Source: CAWATG01 sp963785035 (GTDB lineage: Bacteria > Actinomycetota > Acidimicrobiia > IMCC26256 > CAWATG01). From it: a stretch of 64,000 bases of DNA. The stretch lies in the NCBI GenBank assembly GCA_963785035.1, contig CAWATG010000004.1:186001-250000 (forward strand). The letters are read 5' to 3'. This document shows, piece by piece, positions 36,812 to 47,070 of this stretch (positions are counted from its first letter, which is position 1; every line of letters starts with the position of its first letter). A program made the translations under genes and the position numbers. The notes under the pieces are model-generated. The model was not told where the DNA came from. It saw only the letters and a list, made by a program, of their open reading frames with translations, and did no database searches.

Positions 36812-38348
36812 TCATACGAGTTGCTGGCGGAGTCGAAACTTCTCGACCTTGCCGCTACCGGTACGTGGCAATGAAGCGATCAGGATGATCTCCTCGGGCA
36901 GCTTGAACTCGGCGAGCGTGCCTCGCCCATGGGAGCGAAGCTCGTCGAGTGTCGGGGGAGATCCGGGCTGGGCGGCCACGATGAATGCGCTCACGCGTTC
37001 GCCGAGCACTGCATCCGCGCGACCGACGACCGCGACGTCGGCGACGCCGTCATGGGTGCGCAGCACCGCCTCGACTTCGATACTCGAGATGTTTTCACCA
37101 CCACGGCGCACAATGTCCTTCTTCCGATCGACGAAGTAAAAGTACCCTTCCGTGTCGACACGACCCAGATCGCCGGTCAGGAACCAGTCCTCGCGAAGGG
37201 ACGCCTCGGTCGCTTCGGGGTCTTCGAGGTATCCAGCGAAGCCGAGTGCTGAGGCACGAAAGGCCACCTCACCCACGTCACCGACGGGGACTTCGGCGCC
37301 TTCGTCGTTCAGGATGCGCATCTCGGAGCCTTCGAAGACCCTGCCGGCCGATCCTGGACGGCGTTCCTCGCCGAGGCGGGTATAGGTCCCGGTCCCGGCC
37401 TCGGTCATGCCGTACCAATCGATGACCGGTGCGTTGTAACGGGCCTCGATGGCCTCGGCGTTCGCGGCGGCGCCCAGCACAATCAGCACCCGAAGGTTGT
37501 GGTCACGCTCGCGCGCCGATGGAGGCAGGCTCATCAGGATGTTCACGAGTGGCGCCAGGGTAAAGAGGTATGTGGGACGGTAGCGATCGACGAGGTCCCA
37601 AAACCGATGTGCAGAGAACTTCCGCGGGAAGACCGTGCTCGCACCCCGCGACAACGCCGACATCGCGCCGCCCATACCGTTGCCGTGAAAGAGCGGTGTG
37701 ACGAAAATGCTGCGATCGCTCGGGTTGAGGCCGAACATCTCCTCATAACTGATACCTGTGGTCATCACTTCGGCTGACATCGCAACGCCCTTGGGTCGGC
37801 CCGTCGTGGTGCCTGAGGTATAGAGGATGTTGCCGGTTGTGGTTTCGGGAAGTACGGGCAGGCCCCCGCGGGGGTCCTCGGGCGCGGTTGCGAGCAGCGC
37901 TTCGAAGTCAGGTGTCGAGGTCGATGGTCGGTGGCGCGTCGTGACCGGCGGTGCCGACGACGATCACCTGCTCGAGTGTCTCGATGGTGTCGCGCAAATG
38001 CAGGGCGCGCTTGGCTTGCTCGGGTTCGCACACGATTGCCCGACACCGTGCATGTGTGAGTACGTAGCCCAACTCGGTGTCGGACCAGTCGGGGTTGGCT
38101 GGGACCGATGCGAGACCCGAGGCGTACAGTGCGATTGCCGTTTCGATCCATTCGGGTCGATTCGGGAACCAGATACAGACGCGATCGCCAATGGCATAAC
38201 CCAGCTCTCGGGCGAAAGCGTGCCCAAGTCGACCGGAGCGTTGCGCGAGCTCGCCGAAGGTCCGATCGCCGTCGGATTCGGTGATGATGGCGAGCTTTTC
38301 CGGGCACGCGTCCGCCCACATCGCAACCGCGTCATACAGCGTCGGCAT
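36812..38348 (-). CDS. Acyl-CoA synthetase (FadD-like AMP ligase), one frameshift
   Basis: The N-terminal half (MPTLYDAVAMWADACPEKLA ... VIVVGTAG) hits a stop at 37908; the rest continues in another frame. Removing one base near 37910 joins DLDTDFEALLATAPED into a 512-codon gene. The phosphate loop reads YTSGTTTGRPKGVAMS, with one Thr more than usual. Others are canonical: DWYGMTEAGTGTYT, FLTGDLGRVDTEG, GGENISSIEVE, and PRTGSGKVEKFRL with the catalytic Lys. It sits next to another ligase, so the two may activate successive intermediates. Confidence 0.84.
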
Positions 38349-38412
38349 GGTCGTACCCCCCGTGTTCGTCGTTTCGTGATCGCTCTGCTCTGGCTCTAAT
38401 TTTGATCCCGCT

Positions 38413-39907
38413 TCACCGCTCGGGGTGGAAAACGTTGATCTGCTCGGGCGTCGCGGTGATGGTCCCGCGCGCGCCGACCATCTCCGTCTTGGTCGCCTCG
38501 AGCAGCAGCGCAGGGTCCGATTCCAGTTCACCCCAGCACCGTGTGCCGTCGTCGAGCTCCGCGATCAAGAGGCCTCGTTGTGGCGTGCCTTCGCGGTCAT
38601 GGGCAACGGAATAGCCGACGATGCGAGCGGGACCGGCCGGGCTCTCGGCAAGCGGCACAGCAGGCGCTGCGGCGTCGATCTCGGTTTGGAGCATTTTCAT
38701 GTCGTGCGGCACGGGTGTCTCTGCAGGCGGGCGTGAGGCGTAGACGCCGTAGGCGTGCTTGGTGATGAACCATCCGAGACCTGAACAGATACCCGCTTCA
38801 CCGGGGTGCTCCCGGAGGTGTTCGGTTGTCGCTGCAATGCCGTGCAACGTGTAGTTGTTCGCAGGCCCCCCGGCATAGGCGAGACCGCCCGTCTGCGTGA
38901 CACCGCGCGGGTCGTCGATTGCAACGTCCATTGCCTCGAGCGCAGCGGTGACAGCGATTGGGAAGCAGGAGTAGAGATCGAAGGTGGAGATGTCATCGAC
39001 GCTCATGTGCGCCATCTCGAGGGCACGGGTTGCGCAGACCTTGATCGCTGGGCGATCGCGACAGGTCGGGACGCTGGGCGGTGTACCAGACATCGAGTCC
39101 GTCCGCCCAGCCGTGGAGATAGACGCGCTGTTCTTCGGGCACTCCGAGCTCGTCGGCAATCGCGCGGGTGGCGAGCAGCACGGCGGCTGACATGTCGACG
39201 TCCATGACCGCGTTCATGTATTTCGTGTAGGGAAAGCCCACCATTCGGTTCTGTGCCGTGACCGTCGCGATCTCTTCGGCGCTTCGTTCGGTCGGGAACC
39301 ACGCGTACGGATTGGCCGCGGCGACCTTGGTCATTGGCGCGCACAACCGCCCGATTGCCATCTGGTGGTCTTCGATTCCATTGCCGAGTCGGGCGCGGCG
39401 CGCACTTTCGAGCATTGGGTACACATTGATGGGCTCAAGCGCACGGTGGGCGATCTCGGATGCATGAAAGTCAACGTGTTCCCGCGCCGAGTCACCCTCG
39501 AAACTCCATGCGGGAGTCTCGCCGTCGAGGCGCATGCGCCTCCGGGTCGCCAGAGCCTCGCCTCCCGCGACGAGCACGAGACCCAACTCGCCACGCAGCA
39601 TGCGTTCGGCCGCGCGACTGATGATGTACTGGCCGGAGTTCCCGCCGATCCCGGAGACGTACTTGTCGCCGATCGTGGTCCCGAGACGGTCCGCGAGGCG
39701 CCCAGGGCCGTCGTCATAAATCCACGACATCGACGAAACGAGATGAATCCCATCGAGTTGGCTCAGAGGATCCTTCGCGGCGCCCGAATCGGCGGCTGCT
39801 GCACGCGCAACGCGTTCAAGCGAGATCAACGGCTCCGGCGCGTGCCTGTCACGGATTGTTTCTTGGGCAACACCGATGATGACCGGGACGTTTGCAGATG
39901 CTGGCAC
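38413..39907 (-). CDS. Thiolase-like acetyl-CoA acetyltransferase/lipid-transfer protein, one frameshift
   Basis: The frame breaks in a GGG run at 39050-39052; deleting one base restores RSPAIKVCATRALEMA and a ~498-codon gene. The N-terminal half has thiolase layout (IIGVAQETIRDRHAPEP, VSGIGGNSGQYII, VLVAGGEALATRR), but the usual nucleophilic Cys position reads NSGQ. The C-terminal half keeps ICSGLGWFITKHAYGVYA. About 80 further residues form an extra domain ending VFHPER. It resembles SCP-x/Ltp-type thiolases of steroid degradation, some of which act as retro-aldolases. GTG 39907 has AGGAG 8 nt upstream. It heads the minus-strand operon. Confidence 0.8.
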
Positions 39908-40047
39908 GACCGGGACTCCTCGCGATTCGATGGCTGCTTGGGGCCTCCAGCGACGGACAGACCAGGCCCGGAGGCTGACCCTAACGCGGGACCTGTGACT
40001 CTGGCTACAGTTCAGCAGCTCAGCGGCTGATCCAGTGGAGGGATGCG

Positions 40048-40980
40048 ATGGGACTCGATCCGCAAGCCCAGATGATCGTGGACGGCATGAACGCCGGCGG
40101 CGTGAAGTTGTTCGGGGCCGACGACGTGGTTGCGGGCCGCGAAGCCATCGAGGCCAACATGGGAATGGCCGGTCCCGGTGAGGACGTCGAGCACGTCGAC
40201 GACCGTACGATCCCGGGTCCCGATGGTGACATTCGCATCCGTGTCTACCGGCCCAAGAGCGACGGCCCACTCCCGATCTTGGTCTACTACCACGGCGGCG
40301 GCTGGGTTATCTGCAGTATCGACACGCACGACAGCCTCTGTCGCGAGCTCACCAATAGGACCGGTTGCATCGTCGTTTCGGTCGATTATCGCCTCGCGCC
40401 AGAACACAAGTTCCCAGCGGCTGCCGACGACGCGTATGCCGCGTACGTCTGGGTGGCCACCCACGGCGCCGAGATCGGCGGCGATATCGAACGCATCGCG
40501 ATCGGGGGCGACAGTGCAGGCGGCAACCTCACCGCCGTCGTGGCGCTCATGGCACGCGACCGGGGCGCGCCCTCACCCGTGTTCCAATTGTTGGTGTACC
40601 CGGTTACCGACCACGACTTCGAGCTGCCATCGATGATCGAGAACGCCGAGGGGTACCTGTTGGGCCGCGCCGACATGCAGTGGTTCTGGGGTCACTACCT
40701 CAGCGATCCGTCCGAGGCCGACAACCCGTATGCGGCGCCGCTGCGCGCCGAGAGCGTCGCCGGTACTCCGCCGGCGCTGGTGATCACTGCCGAATACGAC
40801 CCGCTGCGCGATGAGGGTGAGGCATATGGTGCCCGACTCATCGAGGCTGGCGTGCCGACCACGGTGACGCGTTATGACGGCATGTTCCATGGGTTTTTCC
40901 AGATGGGCGCCATGCTCGACCGCGGCCGCGATGCGGTCGCCGAGGCGGCGTCAGCACTTCAGCAGGCGTTTGCGCGCTGA
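40048..40980 (+). CDS. Alpha/beta-hydrolase of the hormone-sensitive lipase (HSL) family
   Basis: 310 residues. HSL signature YYHGGGWVICSIDTHD, nucleophile elbow IGGDSAGGNL (Ser), acidic residue in TAEYDPLRDEG, and the His in YDGMFHGFFQMG. Family members hydrolyse short-chain esters and lactones. GGAGGG lies before ATG 40048. It starts a plus-strand run: esterase, SDR, two enoyl-CoA hydratases, ABC transporter. The gap to the divergent thiolase-like gene is 140 bp. Confidence 0.92.
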   Translation: MGLDPQAQMIVDGMNAGGVKLFGADDVVAGREAIEANMGMAGPGEDVEHVDDRTIPGPDGDIRIRVYRPKSDGPLPILVYYHGGGWVICSIDTHDSLCRELTNRTGCIVVSVDYRLAPEHKFPAAADDAYAAYVWVATHGAEIGGDIERIAIGGDSAGGNLTAVVALMARDRGAPSPVFQLLVYPVTDHDFELPSMIENAEGYLLGRADMQWFWGHYLSDPSEADNPYAAPLRAESVAGTPPALVITAEYDPLRDEGEAYGARLIEAGVPTTVTRYDGMFHGFFQMGAMLDRGRDAVAEAASALQQAFAR

Positions 40981-41037
40981 TTGCGCGTACCGAGATTTCA
41001 CGCACCGAGAATTTCGTCCAAGCAGTCGGGGGGAAAC

Positions 41038-41799
41038 ATGGCGGAAGGTCAACTCGCAGGACGCGTGGTGCTCGTCACCGGCGGTAACGGTGGAATTGGG
41101 CTCGGGATGGCGAAGGCCGCGGCCGACGCAGGAGCCGACGTCGCGATCTGGGGACGCAACGCGGATAAGAACGAAGCCGCACAGCGCGAACTCGAGAAGC
41201 TGGGCACCCGCGTTGTAGCACTCGAATGCGACGTTCGCGAAGAGGACAAGGTGCAACGTTCCTTTCGTACCGTCGTTGACAAACTCGGCAAGGTCGACTG
41301 TCTCATCGCCAACGCCGGAGTCGGGCGGTACGCGCCGTTTGTGGACATCACGCTCCAGCAGTGGCGGCGCGTCATGGCCGTCAATCTCGACGGTACGTTC
41401 TTGTGTTTACGAGAAGCTGCACGACACATGATCGATCGTGGCGAGGGCGGTTCGCTCATCGCAGTGTCGTCGGTGTCGGCCATTCACGGTGCGCCCAGGA
41501 TGGAGGACTACGCGGCATCGAAGGCAGGCGTGATCGCGATGATTCGTGGTCTCGCTGTGGAGTTGGCCCGCTACCAGATCCGTGCCAACGCCTTGTTGCC
41601 GGGTTGGACCGAAACAGACATGAACGTCGAGATGCGCAAGAACGAGAAGTTCATGAAGGCGACGACCGATCGCACACCCGCGCGACGTTGGGGAGTGCCT
41701 GAAGATCTTGGTCCCGCCGCGGTGTTCCTTGCCGATCCGTCGTACACCTTTCACACCGGTGACACCCTGGTGGTCGACGGCGGTTACACGATCTTTTGA
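41038..41799 (+). CDS. Short-chain dehydrogenase/reductase (3-hydroxyacyl type)
   Basis: 253 residues, classical SDR: VLVTGGNGGIGLGMAKAAA for the cofactor, LIANAGVGRY, Ser in AVSSVSAIHG, YAASKAGVIAM with catalytic Tyr/Lys, and the end LVVDGGYTIF. It is likely a 3-hydroxyacyl-CoA or alcohol dehydrogenase in the same degradation route as the following hydratases. GGGG precedes ATG 41038; the in-frame 40981 start adds non-family residues. Confidence 0.9.
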   Translation: MAEGQLAGRVVLVTGGNGGIGLGMAKAAADAGADVAIWGRNADKNEAAQRELEKLGTRVVALECDVREEDKVQRSFRTVVDKLGKVDCLIANAGVGRYAPFVDITLQQWRRVMAVNLDGTFLCLREAARHMIDRGEGGSLIAVSSVSAIHGAPRMEDYAASKAGVIAMIRGLAVELARYQIRANALLPGWTETDMNVEMRKNEKFMKATTDRTPARRWGVPEDLGPAAVFLADPSYTFHTGDTLVVDGGYTIF

Positions 41800-41837
41800 C
41801 CGCGCATGTTCCGCGTGCGCCCGCAGGAAAGGACGAC

Positions 41838-42609
41838 ATGCTCACCATCGTTGACGCGGAGCGCGTGCGCCTCGTTACGTTGAATCGGCCCGAGGCGCGC
41901 AACGCATTCAACAGTGCGCTCTACCATGGCGTTGCCGACGCGCTGGAGGAGGCAGCAGCAAGCGATGACATCTGTGTCGTTGTGCTCACTGGTGCCGGCC
42001 GTGGGTTCTGTGCAGGTCAAGACCTCTCCGAGATGGGCCAACTCGGTGGAATGGGGTCGCCCGATCATGGCGTCTATCACTTCGTCGACGCGATCTCGGC
42101 CTTTCCGAAGCCACTCATCGCTGCTGTCAACGGTGTCGCCGTCGGCATTGGCGTGACCTTGCTTGGTTGTTGCGATCTTGTCCTGGCAAGTCCCGAGGCG
42201 CGGTTTCGTGCTCCGTTCGTCTCGCTCGGCCTGGTCCCCGAGACCGGCGCGACCTTTACGTTTCCGGCCATCCTGGGATGGCAGAACGCTGCGAACTTCC
42301 TCTTCACCGCTGAATGGATGTCTGCGGAGCAGGCATTGGCACAAGGTCTGGTGTGGAAGGTGGTCGCTCCCGACGAGTTGGTCGACGCGGCGATGGAACG
42401 CGCGACTGCGATAGCAAAGCAGCCGCTCAAGTCGTTGGTTGCGACGAAACAGTTGTTGCTCGATGCCCGCCTCGACTCCTTCCGCGCAGCGCGAGGGCGT
42501 GAGGAACCGATTTTCAACAGCTTCGTCGGAGGCTGGGCCGAATCGCGAGGCTCTTGCAGCCTTTGTCGAAAAGCGCGAACCCGACTTCTACAAGGGCAAG
42601 GGCCCATGA
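41838..42609 (+). CDS. Enoyl-CoA hydratase/isomerase (crotonase), frameshift near C-terminus
   Basis: Crotonase fold with RVRLVTLNRPEARNAFNSAL, the oxyanion loop GRGFCAGQDLSEM and GVAVGIGVTLLGCCDL, and Glu in LGLVPETGATF. The reading frame is lost at 42534 (an extra T in GGCTGGG). Dropping it gives GPNREALAAFVEKREPDFY and a stop at 42607-42609, the normal C-terminal helix, total about 257 codons. It hydrates trans-2-enoyl-CoA or shifts its double bond. The next hydratase begins 28 nt downstream. Confidence 0.86.
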
Positions 42610-42637
42610 AGGTCGGACGAGGGAGGGAGAGCACGGC

Positions 42638-43477
42638 GTGACAGATGTGCAGTACGAAGCAGCCGATGGCATCGCGTCAATCGTGCTCAATCGGCCCGAA
42701 GTCCGCAATGCGCTGACGGATCGAATGTTCGCCGACATTGTCGCATCGGTGCATCGAGCCGAAGCGGATGATGATGTGCGCGTCATCGTGCTGCGTGGTG
42801 AGGGCAAGTCGTTCTGTTCGGGCTTCGACGTGAGTGATCCCGATGCTTTCTATGGTGAAGGCCGAAACGGGCACCGATTCGCGATTCACAAACTGAAGGC
42901 GCGTGCCGAGGTGATGCGCGATCTGCTGTATTCGATGAAGCCCATCATCGCGTCGCTCCATGGTCACTGTATTGGCGCAGGTTTCTACCTCACGTTGGTG
43001 TCGGACTTCGCCATCGCCGCGGAAGGAACCGTGTTCGGGTTGCCCGAGGAACGCTTCGGCGCCAGCGGCACAAGCTGGCTCTATCCATTCGTTGCATCCC
43101 AGTGTGGCGTCAAATGGGCGAACGAGATCTTGATGACCGGTAGGCGTCTCGAGGCCGATGAGGTTGCGAGGCTGAATCTCATCAACCGCGTTGTTCCGGC
43201 CGAACAGCTTGAACATGAGGTCGACGAGTTGGCGCGCGCTATCCGTTCGCTGCCGCGCGACGGCATCGCGGTGAGTCGTACCGTTGCCCACATGACCTAT
43301 GCCATGTTGGGCATCGCAGAGAGCTTCGTTCCGCACTATGGCGCGCATCCGATGATTGTGGATATGACCCGAGAGCCCGACGAATTCGACTTTCACGGCA
43401 CTGTCGCCGAGCGTGGCTTGAAGGAAGCGCTGGCAGCGCGTAACAAGGTCTATGAGGGCTCCTTCTGGGGCTGGTGA
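42638..43477 (+). CDS. Enoyl-CoA hydratase/isomerase (crotonase)
   Basis: 279 residues: IASIVLNRPEVRNALTDRMF, GKSFCSGFDVSDPDAFYG, and GHCIGAGFYLTLVSDFAIA at the oxyanion hole. At the usual second Glu it reads EERFGASGTSWLYPF, so a non-hydratase reaction (isomerase, C-C hydrolase or dehalogenase-like) is possible. GTG 42638 is preceded by GGAGGGAG. It is adjacent to another crotonase and upstream of the transporter genes. Confidence 0.88.
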   Translation: MTDVQYEAADGIASIVLNRPEVRNALTDRMFADIVASVHRAEADDDVRVIVLRGEGKSFCSGFDVSDPDAFYGEGRNGHRFAIHKLKARAEVMRDLLYSMKPIIASLHGHCIGAGFYLTLVSDFAIAAEGTVFGLPEERFGASGTSWLYPFVASQCGVKWANEILMTGRRLEADEVARLNLINRVVPAEQLEHEVDELARAIRSLPRDGIAVSRTVAHMTYAMLGIAESFVPHYGAHPMIVDMTREPDEFDFHGTVAERGLKEALAARNKVYEGSFWGW

Positions 43478-43520
43478 TGGTGCAGCAGTTGTGGGTGGCC
43501 GGTAACCCAGGGGGTCCGGA

Positions 43521-44312
43521 TTGAGCACGGCGCTTTCGGTTCCTGCACCTGCAGGACATATGGGCCTGGCGGCGCGGGGAATTACAGTGCGTTTCGGTGG
43601 CGTGCACGCTCTCTCCGACGTTGACCTTGACATTCGTCCTGGTGAGATTCGTGGTGTGATCGGTCCCAACGGTGCCGGAAAGACCACCCTGTTCGATGTG
43701 CTCTCGGGAATTCGACGAGCTGACAGAGGATCGGTTCGGCTCGGCGACGCGGATATCACGCGCGCATCTGCAACACAGCGAGCCCGGGTGGGGATTCGGC
43801 GGACGTTCCAACGTACGCAGGTCTTCGGTCGGCTGTCGGTGATGGACAACGTGCTGATGGCAGCCGAATGGCGACGTGGTGGTGGGGGAGCGCTCGGTGA
43901 CATTCTGGCGTTGCCTGCTCGACGGAGGCTCGAAACTCAACGCCGTGAGCGTGTGCGAGCGGTCGTCGAACGGTGTGGCCTCGGGGCAGTCGCCGATGTT
44001 GCGGCCGGCCGACTTCCGGTGGGAATCGCTCGCATGGTCGAACTGGCGCGTGCCGTGGTCGACGAGCCACGGGTTCTCATGCTCGACGAGCCGAGTTCGG
44101 GGCTCGACCAACGTGAGTCGGACCGGCTTCGTGAAGTGATGACAACGATTCGCGGCGAGGGCTGCGCGGTGCTCCTCGTTGAACACGACATGTCTTTTGT
44201 GATGGAGATGTGCGACCGGATTCTGGTGCTCGATCTGGGTTGTGCGCTCGCTGAAGGAACGCCTGAGGAGATCCGAGACAATCCCGCTGTCCGGAGCGCG
44301 TACCTCGGATGA
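43521..44312 (+). CDS. LivG-like ABC transporter ATPase
   Basis: 263 residues of the branched-chain amino-acid-type (HAAT) ATPases. Walker A GPNGAGKTTLFDVLSG; Walker B VLMLDEPSSGLD; switch His in LLVEHDMSFVMEMCDRI. The signature loop is degenerate: GRLPVGIARMVELARAV in place of LSYGQQRxLEIARAL. TTG 43521 appears to be the start. It is followed 13 nt later by the permease-permease-ATPase fusion, which supplies the rest of the transporter except a binding protein. Confidence 0.88.
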   Translation: MSTALSVPAPAGHMGLAARGITVRFGGVHALSDVDLDIRPGEIRGVIGPNGAGKTTLFDVLSGIRRADRGSVRLGDADITRASATQRARVGIRRTFQRTQVFGRLSVMDNVLMAAEWRRGGGGALGDILALPARRRLETQRRERVRAVVERCGLGAVADVAAGRLPVGIARMVELARAVVDEPRVLMLDEPSSGLDQRESDRLREVMTTIRGEGCAVLLVEHDMSFVMEMCDRILVLDLGCALAEGTPEEIRDNPAVRSAYLG

Positions 44313-44325
44313 CGGGATTCGCGCG

Positions 44326-47070
44326 GTGAACAAGTTCTTCTCCCTGCTCCTGACAGGCGCCGTATCCGGCGGGATCTATGCGATCTTCGCGTCTGGCCTG
44401 GTGCTGACGTATAGCGCTGCGCGGATCTTCAACTTCGCGTTCGGTTCGATCGCGTTTGCGACGGCGTTTGTGTACTACCAGCTCAATACGGGCCTTGAGC
44501 TCAACGTCGTGCGGTCCGCGTTGCTCTGTGTCGGGGTGTTCGCGCCTGCGATGGGATTCGTCCTCGAACGTGCCGTGTTCGCGCGGCTGAGTCGCGCCCC
44601 GGAGTTCGCTCGCATCGTGGGAACGATCGGGATCCTGGTCGCATTGCCGAATCTCTGCATTGTCACGGCGCAATGGTTGCGCGAGACGGTTGGGATCGGA
44701 CTCGCCTCCGAAGAGCAGGTCTACCTACCGCCAGGAATCGGACCTACACCCCCCAAGCTCTATCACGTCACCGATGGCGTGGTACTGAGCAGCGACCAGA
44801 TCGCCGTGTTTCTCGCAGCGATCATCGTTGCCGGCGGACTCTGGGCGCTGATGAATCACACGCGGTTGGGTTTGAACCTTCGCGCGACAGTCGACCGACC
44901 TGATCTTGCAAAGCTTCGTGGTATCGACACCTCCGCGGTCTCGACCATCGGAACGGTGATCGGAACCGTGCTCGCGGGACTGGCGGGTGTTCTGATCGCT
45001 CCGTTGTTCAGTCTCGACCCACACGTCTTCACCTCGCTGATGCTTGCCGCCGCGGCCGGAGGCGTCATCAAGGGGTTCACGTCAATCCCTCTTGCGATGG
45101 TCGGCGGGATCGTGCTCGGGATCCTGCAGAGCATGGTTGCCGGTTACGTCGATTTCGGCTCGGATCTCGTTCCGGGGCTGCGATCGTCGGTGCCGTTCAT
45201 CGTGCTGTTCATCGGTCTGTTGTTCCTGGCACGAGACCGATCCCGCCAGGCAGGCGTTACCAGTGACGATGGCGCCGGCGACAATGGCGCGGTCCTGGAT
45301 TCCCGCCTTGATCTGCCTGTGTGGCGTCGGGCAGGTCCCTGGACGGTCGCCACTTCGGCCTTCGTCGTCTGGGTGTTGGCGACAAGTACCTTCAATGCGG
45401 CGCTTGCGGTCAAAGGCGTTGCATTGGGGCTTGTGTTCCTGTCGTTCGTGGTCGTCACCGGTATCGGAGGAATGGTCTCGCTGACGCAGGCGGCCTTCGT
45501 CATGGCGGGGGCTTTCACCGCTGCGATCCTGCTTGATCATGGCGTCCCGTTTTTCCTTGCGGCGGTGGCAGGCGGCGCAGTGGCAGCCGGTGCAGGTGTG
45601 ATCGTTGCGTTGCCGTCCCTGCGACTCGGTGGGCTTGCCCTGTCGCTTGCGACGTTGGCGATGGGACTCATGGCCGATCAGATGATCTTTCAACTCGACG
45701 CCGTCAACGGTGGTTCCCTCGGGCGAGAGGTGTCACGTCCATCGTTGTTCGGTGTTGATTTCGATGGCGACCGGGCATACACGATGTTGCTGCTTGGCGT
45801 CTTCGCAATCGTTGCCCTCGGTGTGCGCAACCTCATGCGGTCCAACACGGGACGGGCGATGGCTGCGCTGCGATCCTCCGAGGTCGCCGCGGCGACGTCG
45901 GGAGCTTCGCCGGTGCGGCTGAAGTTTCTGTTGTTCGGAATCTCGGCTGCGATCGCCGGGTTCGGCGGAGCATTGCTGGGAGCAGTCAACCCACGCGTGT
46001 CGCCGACCGACTTCACCACGCCCGTCGGTCTGGTGTGGGTCACCGTCGCGATCCTCTTCGGTGTTCGCCGACCGGGGAGTGCGCTGATCGGCGGACTTGC
46101 GTTTGTCTTCACGCCCGAGATCATCTCGAATGTGAGCGGTAGTGCGCAGTTGGCTTCGGTGTTCTTCGGGCTTGGTGCGATCCAACTGGCAGGCAATCCA
46201 GACGGGCTCATGTCGTTGCGACCGAAGTGGCGTCGCGGGGGACGCACCACCGCTGCGGCACCCTCCGGCGGGGATGCGCCGCGCGTGGCGGAGGGGGCGC
46301 TTGAAGGGACGGAAGCTGTTGGCGTCGAAGCGCCGCCTTCCGGGATGCTCTCGCAACGGTTTGGAGCCGCGCCCGCGAGTCTCGAGCTGCGCGGGATCGT
46401 TGCGGGCTATGGCGGTATCGAGGTGCTCCACGGCATCGACCTACAAGTGCCTCGCGGATCGGTCGTTGCTGTGATGGGGGCGAATGGCGCGGGGAAATCG
46501 ACGCTCTGTGCCGTTGCGGCGGGGTTGGTCAAACCAAGCGCAGGATCGGTCACTGTCGCCGGCCAGGATGTCACGACGATGCGCGCACACCGAAGGGCGC
46601 GGACCGGACTCATGGTTGCACCGGAGTATCGCGGGATCTTCCCGGGACTTTCGGTCCAGGACAACGTTGCGGTATGGATCAGCGATCGTCGCGAGCGCGA
46701 CGAGGCGCTTGGGCGATTCGATCGGCTTGTCGAGCGCCGCCACGTGGCTGCAGGGATGCTCTCAGGTGGTGAGCAGCAACTGTTGACACTCGTATCGGCT
46801 CTGGCGCGCCCACCGGCAGTGCTGATTGTCGACGAGCCCTCGCTCGGTCTCGCGCCGCTCATCACCGCCAAGGTCTTCGAGTCGCTTCAAGGGTTACGTG
46901 AGGAGGGAACGACAATCCTTCTCGTCGAGGAAAAGGCTGCCGATGCGATGCGTCTCGCGGACTTCGTCGTGGTGCTCGATCGCGGTCGCGTCCGCTTTGC
47001 GGGCCGAGCCGACGAGATCGACGCAAACGCGGTACAGGACCTCTACCTCGGGCCTTCCGCGCTGCATTAG
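44326..47070 (+). CDS. LivH-LivM-LivF fusion: two permeases and an ATPase in one chain
   Basis: 914 residues without internal break. Residues ~1-300 are a LivH-type permease (TGAVSGGIYAIFASGLVLTY; GLNLRATVDRPDLAKLRGID). Residues ~340-660 are a LivM-type permease (LGLVFLSFVVVTGIGGMVSL; GRAMAALRSSEVAAATSGAS). After a Gly/Ala-rich linker, residues ~690-914 are a LivF-type ATPase: Walker A VMGANGAGKSTLC, signature MLSGGEQQLL, Walker B VLIVDEPSLGL. Together with the separate LivG it makes a complete HAAT importer core. No solute-binding protein is nearby. The context points to uptake of a carboxylate catabolised here, not necessarily an amino acid. Confidence 0.92.
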   Translation: MNKFFSLLLTGAVSGGIYAIFASGLVLTYSAARIFNFAFGSIAFATAFVYYQLNTGLELNVVRSALLCVGVFAPAMGFVLERAVFARLSRAPEFARIVGTIGILVALPNLCIVTAQWLRETVGIGLASEEQVYLPPGIGPTPPKLYHVTDGVVLSSDQIAVFLAAIIVAGGLWALMNHTRLGLNLRATVDRPDLAKLRGIDTSAVSTIGTVIGTVLAGLAGVLIAPLFSLDPHVFTSLMLAAAAGGVIKGFTSIPLAMVGGIVLGILQSMVAGYVDFGSDLVPGLRSSVPFIVLFIGLLFLARDRSRQAGVTSDDGAGDNGAVLDSRLDLPVWRRAGPWTVATSAFVVWVLATSTFNAALAVKGVALGLVFLSFVVVTGIGGMVSLTQAAFVMAGAFTAAILLDHGVPFFLAAVAGGAVAAGAGVIVALPSLRLGGLALSLATLAMGLMADQMIFQLDAVNGGSLGREVSRPSLFGVDFDGDRAYTMLLLGVFAIVALGVRNLMRSNTGRAMAALRSSEVAAATSGASPVRLKFLLFGISAAIAGFGGALLGAVNPRVSPTDFTTPVGLVWVTVAILFGVRRPGSALIGGLAFVFTPEIISNVSGSAQLASVFFGLGAIQLAGNPDGLMSLRPKWRRGGRTTAAAPSGGDAPRVAEGALEGTEAVGVEAPPSGMLSQRFGAAPASLELRGIVAGYGGIEVLHGIDLQVPRGSVVAVMGANGAGKSTLCAVAAGLVKPSAGSVTVAGQDVTTMRAHRRARTGLMVAPEYRGIFPGLSVQDNVAVWISDRRERDEALGRFDRLVERRHVAAGMLSGGEQQLLTLVSALARPPAVLIVDEPSLGLAPLITAKVFESLQGLREEGTTILLVEEKAADAMRLADFVVVLDRGRVRFAGRADEIDANAVQDLYLGPSALH

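Noticed and set aside
37800..37812. Extra Thr in the phosphate loop (SGTTTGRPKG) as a functional variant
   Set aside because: The Lys and surrounding motifs are intact, and the gene carries a frameshift ~100 nt away, so an error in a repetitive ACC-ACG-ACG stretch is as likely.
43239..44333. Minus-strand ORF (364 codons) opposite the LivG gene
   Set aside because: The plus strand encodes a Walker A/B ATPase in full; the reverse frame has biased composition and no recognisable domain.
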